DNA of 64,000 nucleotides, taken from positions 321,247-385,246 of the forward strand of contig DIYJ01000014.1 in assembly GCA_002428995.1 (NCBI GenBank), read 5' to 3'. The notes under the pieces are model-generated. The model made no database searches. It was given only the letters and a program-made list of their open reading frames with translations, and had not been told where the DNA came from. Position numbers and translations under genes: made by a program. This DNA comes from Flavobacteriales bacterium UBA6057. Lineage in GTDB: Bacteria > Bacteroidota > Bacteroidia > Flavobacteriales_G > Salibacteraceae. Of this stretch, positions 50,101 through 56,655 are shown piece by piece (position 1 is the first letter of the stretch; each line of letters starts with the position of its first letter).

Positions 50101-51927
50101 TTATTGTACAACCAGTCTCTTGGTTGTGCCTTCGCCATTGCGAACGAAGTATACTCCGCTCTCCATGTCGATGATGTCGATGCTGCTTACCTGACGCTCA
50201 ACACGGATACGCTTTCCGCTCGCATCGTAGATTGCGATGTCTTGCATTCCGTTGAAGTAGAGCATACGTGAAGCAGGGTTAGGGTAGATGGTGAATTCCT
50301 TCGCACTAGCGTTTGGTCGCTCAAACACGCTTGCAGGAAGCTGATCCCATCCCGTGATAGCCACTGTAAGAGAGTGGTTGTAAGGGAAGGTGTTTTCTTC
50401 GCTAGGGTGCTGAGAGTTCAACAGGATAGACTTTCCATCAGGAGTTCCCATTGCTCCGGTGATTTCAGCTCCGGTTGGAACGACTGCGATACGTACCAGA
50501 TCATCGTATGTTGGGTTTGTGATGTCAAGATCCAGCATGTAAAGCTCACAAGTTCTGTTGTTTACTTCAGCAGGAACACGACCGTAAGAAGTACCGTTCA
50601 AGTCCTCGTTGATGAGGAGGTAAGTCTTCTGATCGATGGTGATCAAACCCAATCCGTCAGGGTTGGTGAGGTGAACGTCAGGATAAGCTCCGAGTGTAGT
50701 TCCGTCAGCGAGGTCAGGACCACCTTCGATCAATACACGAAGATCATCCGTTGCTGGGTCAAGCTCCCAAACACGTCCGTAGTAGTCAGCATAGTCACCG
50801 CTGTCAGGGTGAGTACCTTGAGCAGTAGCGCGAGCAATAGTGTTAGGGTTGTGAACAGCTCCGTCTTCTGACTCTCCAGCCCATCGGCCTCCTGGGTTGT
50901 CACGACCTGTAGCAGTGAAGTATACTTTACCAGTAGCTTCAGAGTAAACAACCCACTCAACGCGGTTGAACATAGTAGCTCCGGCAGCAACAGCTTCTCT
51001 CTTGTAGTTCAGCATGTTGTCGAATACAGTGTTGTCGATTTGAACCCACTTTGGGTTAGCATCGTGCTTGAAAACGAAAAGGTCACCTTCTGTGAAGTCT
51101 CCTGGAGTGTCAGCAACGAACTTGGTGAACCAACCTGGAGTTCCGTCCTCACCCATGAATACAGTCTTGTTGTCTGGAAGTACAGTTCCACCTTCGAAAC
51201 CTTGACGGCCCCAGTTGTACTGCTTGCGGATGGCAACAGCTTCGCGTGGATCAACTTCCACCATCCAGTTTACGTTCTGATACTTCTTCATGGTCTCTCC
51301 ATCGAAACCTGGGAAGCCATTCGATACCATCTGTCCGTTTGCTGTTCCTGTTCCGATCGTGAAGTCAGAAGTGTCACGGTCAGCGATAGAAGTGTTGCTT
51401 GTTCTGAACCATTCTTCAGCAGTCCAGATACGGCCATCGTAAGTACTGGTGATACCACCGCAGTTCATTCCTGTTTCACCAACAGTGTTTACGAAGTCTA
51501 CAGCGAAGAATTTACCTGAACGTCCATCAGCCAGCGTCTGATCCATGATGATCAGCGTATCGTTTGCGGTGTCGCGCATTACTCGGAAGGAAGTCATACC
51601 TCCACCGTCACCGATGTTGTCGTTTGTGTTGATTCGCTCGTGGTTTACAGTAACCCACCCCAAGCTGTTTCCGGTTTCATCAGGAGTAAATCCGATGAAA
51701 TCATGCCATTCCTTTGCAGGATAAGCACCAGCAGGGTTTCCATAGGTAGAGTTACATTCAACCATATCTACAGTACCAATGAAGAGGTGCTGCGTAATAA
51801 GAGGAGACGCTGGCACCACTACTTCTGAGGTGACAAACGTAGGCTCGATTTCAGGGTCGAACTTTACCTGAGCAGTCAATGCCAGGCACGCGGTCAACGC
51901 CAGAAAGGAAGAGTAGATTTTTTTCAT
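50101..51927 (-). CDS. PhoX-family alkaline phosphatase with T9SS type A tail
   Basis: 608 residues from ATG 51927 (MKKIYSSFLALTACLALTAQ), which gives a good signal peptide. The DUF839/PhoX landmarks include MTSFRVMRD, MNCGGITSTYDGRIWTAEEW with the metal-ligand cysteine, GFEGGTVLPDNKTVFMGED, TPGWFTKFV and LLINEDLNG. PhoX uses calcium and iron to release phosphate from esters. The last 75 residues are a T9SS tail (FTIYPNPASRMLYF, IYDASGKRIRV, MESGVYFVRNGEG), so the enzyme should reach the cell surface. Narrow codon choice suggests high expression. It belongs to the phosphate region with the Na/Pi symporter, TonB receptor and PhoBR. Confidence 0.9.
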   Translation of the reverse strand: MKKIYSSFLALTACLALTAQVKFDPEIEPTFVTSEVVVPASPLITQHLFIGTVDMVECNSTYGNPAGAYPAKEWHDFIGFTPDETGNSLGWVTVNHERINTNDNIGDGGGMTSFRVMRDTANDTLIIMDQTLADGRSGKFFAVDFVNTVGETGMNCGGITSTYDGRIWTAEEWFRTSNTSIADRDTSDFTIGTGTANGQMVSNGFPGFDGETMKKYQNVNWMVEVDPREAVAIRKQYNWGRQGFEGGTVLPDNKTVFMGEDGTPGWFTKFVADTPGDFTEGDLFVFKHDANPKWVQIDNTVFDNMLNYKREAVAAGATMFNRVEWVVYSEATGKVYFTATGRDNPGGRWAGESEDGAVHNPNTIARATAQGTHPDSGDYADYYGRVWELDPATDDLRVLIEGGPDLADGTTLGAYPDVHLTNPDGLGLITIDQKTYLLINEDLNGTSYGRVPAEVNNRTCELYMLDLDITNPTYDDLVRIAVVPTGAEITGAMGTPDGKSILLNSQHPSEENTFPYNHSLTVAITGWDQLPASVFERPNASAKEFTIYPNPASRMLYFNGMQDIAIYDASGKRIRVERQVSSIDIIDMESGVYFVRNGEGTTKRLVVQ

Positions 51928-51990
51928 GACAATTGGTTTGATTTTGTGAGTGCAAAACAACCGCCATGACATTAAGAGAAAGGGGAGGGT

Positions 51991-52009
51991 AGTATTAGGA
52001 AAAGATTAA
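51991..52009 (-). promoter_or_regulatory. Weak proximal Pho-box-like repeats before phoX
   Basis: On the minus strand TTAATCTT and CTAATACT lie 11 bases apart, matching TTAACATT at 6 and 5 of 8 positions, about 35-50 bases upstream of a TTTTG promoter-like element at 51953-51957. By eye only. Confidence 0.3.
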
Positions 52010-52010
52010 A

Positions 52011-52028
52011 GCATGACGAAAATCATGC
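52011..52028. promoter_or_regulatory. Inverted repeat in phoX upstream region
   Basis: GCATGA, CGAAAA, TCATGC. It lies 84 bases upstream of the phoX start within the 309-base gene-free stretch 51928-52236. No T run follows on either strand, so a regulator site or leader hairpin is more likely than a terminator. Confidence 0.4.
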
Positions 52029-52142
52029 GTCTTAATGATTTGTATTTCAGTTGGTTACAAAAAAAGTGTGCTTTTCTTCATTGCAACCTTACATCAAGGA
52101 ATTGTGCCAGAATAGTAAGCCCGGAGTAAGCAAAAAGTTAGG

Positions 52143-52161
52143 AATGTTAAGGCAATGTGAA
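52143..52161 (-). promoter_or_regulatory. Strong distal Pho-box-like direct repeats before phoX
   Basis: On the minus strand TTCACATT and TTAACATT lie exactly 11 bases apart (7 and 8 of 8 matches to TTAACATT). They are about 216 bases upstream of phoX, still inside the intergenic region. Confidence 0.5.
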
Positions 52162-52236
52162 GGCCTGAAAACGCCAGGTTGAAACTGCGGCTTCTGCCGT
52201 CTGAGTTTGCGTGATTTTACAGTTTCATAACACGGT

Positions 52237-52767
52237 CTAGCGAACACGATTGCCCTTCGCCACGCGCTGCTTTTCTTCCACCTTCATGCTCTTGCGTAAA
52301 CGGAACCCAAGAGCTGTTTTGCCTGCGCCATGATTGGATAAGTAAACCTCTTCAGCATAATCAATCAACGCTCTATCGCCTTGCCATTGCTTCGCCACCA
52401 GTTGATAGGCTCCATTTCCTTTGGTAGGAGCAAACACCAGGTATCGACTTTCATCCGGCTCAAAGGATACGGCCAGTCGGGAGTCGCTCAATACCTTGAC
52501 GACCTTGCCAGGTGTGCCGCGCTTGATCAGCACCTGATCGATCATTCGATCATTCGTCACCGTCAAAGAGCCTTTCTCGGTGGCTGCTTTCTGCTTCTCG
52601 TTTTCATAGCGCGTGAGCACCACATCTTCCGTGATGTAAAACTGTATGCGCGACAGGGCTTCTGAATCGAGCCGGTATTCGTTCATGACTCGGGTATCGA
52701 GCAATACACGGGGCGCACATGAAAACAAAGCGATGGATAGCAAGGGAATCAATAGAAGACTTCGCAT
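52237..52767 (-). CDS. Lipoprotein of unknown function
   Basis: 176 residues from ATG 52767 (MRSLLLIPLLSIALFSC), lipobox ALFSC. The start was set here because it gives a standard lipoprotein signal and does not overlap the preceding gene. The mature part has a beta-rich middle (GSLTVTNDRMIDQVLI, GKVVKVLSDSRLAVSF) and a basic C-terminus (KSMKVEEKQRVAKGNRVR). I recognise no family. It follows the LuxE-like gene by 38 bases. Confidence 0.75.
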   Translation of the reverse strand: MRSLLLIPLLSIALFSCAPRVLLDTRVMNEYRLDSEALSRIQFYITEDVVLTRYENEKQKAATEKGSLTVTNDRMIDQVLIKRGTPGKVVKVLSDSRLAVSFEPDESRYLVFAPTKGNGAYQLVAKQWQGDRALIDYAEEVYLSNHGAGKTALGFRLRKSMKVEEKQRVAKGNRVR

Positions 52768-52805
52768 GGTGAGCGTTTTCGATGGGATGACAAATTCCAT
52801 ACCAT

Positions 52806-53780
52806 CTAAGTGTACAAGAGATTGCAACCTCTCAGGTCAGAGCGGTCCATACGTCCTTCCACGCGAAATGCTCCATCTTCCCTCACCACTCCAATGTCCC
52901 TGGTCTGGATGAAGGCACAGCTGTCCCGGTTGGCCAGGTCAATGAAGGCCAGGCATCCTCTGCGGCCTGCTGGAAGCTGCCGCAAGGGGTCGCTGACTTC
53001 CGTGGTATAGGCCTTCATCCACGGAGGCGTGATAAACCATCCATCTCCGGTGGAATAGGCTTGTGAGCTCAGTTCTGTCATGCCATACTCTGAGTGGATC
53101 TCAGACAAGCCAAATGCAGCCGAGAGCTGTCCATGCAGTTCCTCCCGGGTCAACTCCCGTTTTCTGCCTTTCATTCCACCCGTTTCCATTACAATGGTTC
53201 CTGCGGGCAATTTCCCAGAGGTTTCGGCAAAGTCCAGCAAGGCGTAGCTGACCCCGATAAGAAGAGTAGATCCTTCAAACTCTTGGTTCAAGGTCGTTTT
53301 GAGAGCCTCAAAATCATAAAGGAAAAAGTCAGACGCATCTTGTCTCGCATGCCGCATGAAATGATTGACCATGAACACCAGTGAAGAAGCTCCTTGTTCC
53401 AGATAGGAGGGAAGGAGTGCGAGGATGCGATGGTTGCTGAGAGCCCCGTAGATCGACTCAAAATGAGCGACAGAACAGTGTCGGTAGATGTCCAAATCAG
53501 CAAAGGCATGAGTGGAACGACCAGAAGCCTCGGTCCCGCTACTGAGGAAGGTCTGTCTCACCTCACTGCCCGTGAATACCTTGTGAGTCTTGAAAAGCTC
53601 GATCGGCAGAAAGGCAGGCTGTTCGATGGTGAACGATGGGGATCCAATGCCTTTCAGAAAGGTTTGAAAAGGAGCGCAGCGCTCAGACTGAAAAGCAAAG
53701 GCTTCACTCGCCAAGGCGTTGAAATCTTCGTCTGATTGAATGTGCTGCAACACATCGTGGCTTATCGCGTTGTACGCCAA
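52806..53780 (-). CDS. LuxE-like acyl-protein synthetase, orphan
   Basis: 324 residues; the apparent start is TTG at 53780 since no ATG lies in frame nearby. Landmarks of the LuxE/PaaK adenylate-forming group are PAFLPIELFKTHKV, FLSSGTEASGRSTH, METGGMKGRKREL, SEYGMTELSSQAYS and GRMDRSDLRGCNLLY. LuxE activates fatty acids as acyl-AMP and transfers them to a protein. No LuxC or LuxD gene is near, so it is not a light-producing operon; in Bacteroidota such genes commonly stand alone. Substrate unknown. Confidence 0.88.
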   Translation of the reverse strand: MAYNAISHDVLQHIQSDEDFNALASEAFAFQSERCAPFQTFLKGIGSPSFTIEQPAFLPIELFKTHKVFTGSEVRQTFLSSGTEASGRSTHAFADLDIYRHCSVAHFESIYGALSNHRILALLPSYLEQGASSLVFMVNHFMRHARQDASDFFLYDFEALKTTLNQEFEGSTLLIGVSYALLDFAETSGKLPAGTIVMETGGMKGRKRELTREELHGQLSAAFGLSEIHSEYGMTELSSQAYSTGDGWFITPPWMKAYTTEVSDPLRQLPAGRRGCLAFIDLANRDSCAFIQTRDIGVVREDGAFRVEGRMDRSDLRGCNLLYT

Positions 53781-53800
53781 GTAAAGTGTAATTTTATCCT

Positions 53801-54298
53801 ATGATCCGGTCAAAGTTAGCTGCTTCTCTTCTTTCCATGTCGGTGCTGTTTTCCATCAGCTGCGATACGGAAAGCTGTGACCGTGAGGCGCCCATCCTTC
53901 GCTTTGAGAACTATGAGTACAACATCTTTCAGCTCTCAGAATCTGTATTTATTGATTCGCTGATTGTGAAGGTGGCCTTTGACGACTGCCAGGGCGACAT
54001 CGGGATCAAGGACAACGAAACCGGCTTCAACCTTCACACATTTCAGTATGAATTCGTGGATAGTACCTGGGTTCGTGTAGAGCCGGTGAATCCCGCAGAC
54101 ACGCTGGCTTTCTTTGCCAAGGTTCCGTTTTCTGACAAGATCAATGAAGGAAACCGTCTGGAAGGAACGGTTGAGCAGCGTTTCGGAAGTGTGAAGCAGC
54201 GCAGCGACACCATCCGTTTTGAAATGATGCTGATCGATCGGGCAGGCAACAGAAGCGAGCGCATTACCACGCCCACCTTCATCCTTCAGGATTACTGA
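53801..54298 (+). CDS. Lipoprotein of unknown function
   Basis: 165 residues, signal peptide with lipobox FSISC near residue 21. The mature part is beta-rich and acidic (APILRFENYEYNIF, KVAFDDCQGDIGIKDNETG) and ends FILQDY. The DCQGDIGI stretch is found in conserved Bacteroidota lipoproteins of unknown role. It is divergent from the LuxE-like gene, 20 bases away, and convergent with the Na/Pi symporter gene. Confidence 0.78.
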   Translation: MIRSKLAASLLSMSVLFSISCDTESCDREAPILRFENYEYNIFQLSESVFIDSLIVKVAFDDCQGDIGIKDNETGFNLHTFQYEFVDSTWVRVEPVNPADTLAFFAKVPFSDKINEGNRLEGTVEQRFGSVKQRSDTIRFEMMLIDRAGNRSERITTPTFILQDY

Positions 54299-54308
54299 TT
54301 AAGAAACA

Positions 54309-56000
54309 CTAGACTTCCCCAGCGATGGACTCGCTGATCTGCATGATGTGATCCCCCACCTTCTGCAACGAGGAATACAAATCGTTGTAGATCATGCCGC
54401 TGTTGATGTTGTAATCTCCCTGACCCATGTGATCGAGGTGTTCCTTTCGGATTTTATTGCGTTCCTCATTCAGCTCGTTTTCCATGTCCCGCGCCTTGGT
54501 CAGGTCAATGTCCTCGTACTTTTTCTCAAGGTTGTAGACCATGTTTTCGAACGACTTGTCAACGAGCTCAAACATCTTCAGCAGGTTGTTTCGCTGTTCC
54601 AGGGTAAACCAGGCTTTGGTCTTCTGCTTCCGGTCGAAGGTTCTGGACATTTGATAGAAGATGTCACCAATCTGCTCCATTTCACTCACAATGCTCAACA
54701 TGCTACGCACCTTGCGACTGGCGTCATCGCTGATTTCACCTTGTGAAACGGTGAGCAGGTAGTCGGCTACTTCTACCTCGATGCGGTCGGTGATTTCCTC
54801 GTACTTCTGAATACGCTCCAGCTTCATCTGCAGCTGTTTCTTGTCCTTCTCAAACAGGATTTCTTTCAGGAAGCCCAGCATCCGGTGCGTGATACCCCCA
54901 TACTTTACCAGTTCTTTTTGTGCCTCAATCAATGAAAGCTCCGGAGTGCTCATGATGCCTCCACCAATGTATTCCAGCGAGAACTGCTCATCTTCATCGT
55001 TTCGGGCCGGCACCATGCGAACAACGGTTTTGGCAATGAAGCCCACAAACCAGATCAGAATAGAGGTATTGACGATGTTGAACGCCATGTGAAAGAGTGT
55101 CAGCGCAAACTTGGTCGCCTTGCTGTTTTCAGGAGAAGGCATGCCGATGGAGGTGGTCTCCATGTAAGCATTCACCCCGTCCAGGAAGAAGGGAAATACA
55201 AAGAGCATCCAGGTGACCCCGAAAACGTTGAATATCAGGTGGGCCCGTGCGGCCCGTTTTGCGTGAGCATTGCCGATGAGTGCTGCGAGGTTCGCGGTGA
55301 CGGTTGTTCCAATGTTTTCACCCAATACAATGGCTGCTGCCATGTCCAGCGGCATTCCTCGCTCACACATGATGATGGTGAGCGCCATGGCCGCGCTGGA
55401 GGATTGCACGATGATGGTGAGCAACGTACCAATGAATACAAACAGGATCGTGGAGAAGACTCCATACTCAGTAAGGCCGATCAGGTATTCAAGCGTATCG
55501 GGCGAAATGGGAGGGATAGACTCTTTGAGGAAGTCGAGACCCATGAAGAGGATGCTGAACCCGATGAGCGTTTCACCACCAGATTTTACGCGATTGTTCT
55601 TAAAGAAGAGCATCGGAAAGCCGATGGCGATGAGCGGTAGCGCATAATCGGAGATGCTGAACTTAGAGAAACCGAAGAGCAGGATGAGAACAGCTGTGAT
55701 GGTTGTTCCGATGTTGGCACCCATGATTACCCCGATGGCTTGTCGCAGGCTCAGGAGACCGGCATTTACAAAGCTCACAATCATGACCGTGGTCGCAGAG
55801 CTTGATTGAATGAGAGCCGTGGTAAAGAAGCCCGTAATGAGTCCCGTGAAGCGATTTGAAGTCATCGCTGCAAGAATCTCCCGCATCTTGTTTCCGGCAA
55901 CCTTTTGAATGCCTTCACTCATCATTTTCATCCCGTAGATGAAGAGACCGAGTGAACCGATGAGCATCAATACTTCGAAAACGCCAAAAGAGCCTTGCAT
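54309..56000 (-). CDS. Na+/phosphate symporter (NptA type) with C-terminal PhoU-like domain
   Basis: 563 residues. The membrane part has the two family repeats, each with a QSSSA motif (ALIQSSSATTVMIVSF and IVQSSSAAMALTII) and paired with GANIGTTITA and GENIGTTVTA. From about residue 355 a helical PhoU-like domain follows (VEVADYLLTVSQGEISDDA, MEQIGDIFYQMSRTF). It imports phosphate with sodium at the inner membrane. With PhoX, the TonB receptor and PhoBR in the same region it fits a phosphate-starvation regulon; a weak Pho-box-like pair lies upstream (56057-56075). Confidence 0.94.
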   Translation of the reverse strand: MQGSFGVFEVLMLIGSLGLFIYGMKMMSEGIQKVAGNKMREILAAMTSNRFTGLITGFFTTALIQSSSATTVMIVSFVNAGLLSLRQAIGVIMGANIGTTITAVLILLFGFSKFSISDYALPLIAIGFPMLFFKNNRVKSGGETLIGFSILFMGLDFLKESIPPISPDTLEYLIGLTEYGVFSTILFVFIGTLLTIIVQSSSAAMALTIIMCERGMPLDMAAAIVLGENIGTTVTANLAALIGNAHAKRAARAHLIFNVFGVTWMLFVFPFFLDGVNAYMETTSIGMPSPENSKATKFALTLFHMAFNIVNTSILIWFVGFIAKTVVRMVPARNDEDEQFSLEYIGGGIMSTPELSLIEAQKELVKYGGITHRMLGFLKEILFEKDKKQLQMKLERIQKYEEITDRIEVEVADYLLTVSQGEISDDASRKVRSMLSIVSEMEQIGDIFYQMSRTFDRKQKTKAWFTLEQRNNLLKMFELVDKSFENMVYNLEKKYEDIDLTKARDMENELNEERNKIRKEHLDHMGQGDYNINSGMIYNDLYSSLQKVGDHIMQISESIAGEV

Positions 56001-56056
56001 GCGGTAGCTGTTAAACGCGCAAATGTAGAGGCAGCCAAAGGCGCTTCATTGGAGGC

Positions 56057-56075
56057 GGGGTTAAGTAATCATTAA
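56057..56075 (-). promoter_or_regulatory. Weak Pho-box-like repeats before the Na/Pi symporter
   Basis: On the minus strand TTAATGAT and TTAACCCC lie 11 bases apart, 57-75 bases upstream of the gene. Each matches TTAACATT at 5 of 8 positions. Confidence 0.35.
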
Positions 56076-56224
56076 AAGCGAAAACACAGCTTCAAGAGGA
56101 TTTGAGGTGGATCGTTCGGTCGATAAAGTGCGCTAACTGAGCAGTTTTCCCAACAATTCACCATAAGGGCTTTGAGCTTAACTAACCGATATCCAAGGAA
56201 TTACGTCTCTATGTGAGAAATGGG

Positions 56225-56276
56225 TTAACGTTTAAAACAAACCCACATAACATTGTGTTAACTTTGTATTAATATT
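56225..56276 (+). promoter_or_regulatory. Pho-box-like direct repeats, strongest set
   Basis: TTAACGTT (56225), ATAACATT (56247), TTAACTTT (56258) and TTAATATT (56269) all fall on one 11-base period, each 7 of 8 to TTAACATT; the unit at 56236 is degenerate. A Bacteroidota -7 element TAACTTTG (56259-56266) overlaps the third unit. They precede the small secreted-protein gene at 56290. Confidence 0.6.
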
Positions 56277-56289
56277 AAATCAACAAGAG

Positions 56290-56601
56290 ATGCGATTAAT
56301 GATCTGTTTTTTCACCTTGCTGCTCACCTTTCCGGTGATGTCTCAGGAAGGTGGAAACAAACCGGTCTACTCGGCATCCGAAGGGACGATTCGAGTAGAC
56401 GCCATCGACACGATGGGTGCTCATGTGCGTGTAGAGTATGACTACGACCTTACGAAGACTTACCAGCAGCGTAGTCATGAAGGGGTCACCACATTTGCGA
56501 AGTATTATGACGGAAGAGTGATTGAGTATGGAACCCTCTTCGAACCCTCTTTCGAGTTTGGAAAAAAGCCAGAACCAGTTTGGTTCGCTAAGCAGCAGTA
56601 G
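56290..56601 (+). CDS. Small secreted protein, probable Pho-regulon member, unknown function
   Basis: 103 residues. Signal peptide MRLMICFFTLLLTFPVMSQ, then an 84-residue beta-rich mature part (GTIRVDAIDTMGAHVRVEYD) ending KPEPVWFAKQQ, no cysteines. No family recognised. It is alone on the plus strand between the Na/Pi symporter (divergent) and the TonB receptor (convergent), and it has the clearest set of Pho-box-like repeats in the window directly upstream. This suggests a role in phosphate starvation, perhaps at the surface. Confidence 0.8.
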   Translation: MRLMICFFTLLLTFPVMSQEGGNKPVYSASEGTIRVDAIDTMGAHVRVEYDYDLTKTYQQRSHEGVTTFAKYYDGRVIEYGTLFEPSFEFGKKPEPVWFAKQQ

Positions 56602-56604
56602 TTC

Positions 56605-56647
56605 AAGCCCTCTCCTTTCGGATTTTCTTCCGGCAGGTAGAGGGCTT
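56605..56647. terminator. Possible bidirectional terminator between convergent genes
   Basis: AAGCCCTCT (56605-56613) pairs with AGAGGGCTT (56639-56647) over a 25-base loop. T runs are short, so efficiency is doubtful. Confidence 0.45.
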
Positions 56648-56655
56648 TGTTGTGC

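Noticed and set aside
52806..53780. Part of a bioluminescence (lux) operon
   Set aside because: Only a LuxE-like gene is present; there is no luciferase, LuxC or LuxD.
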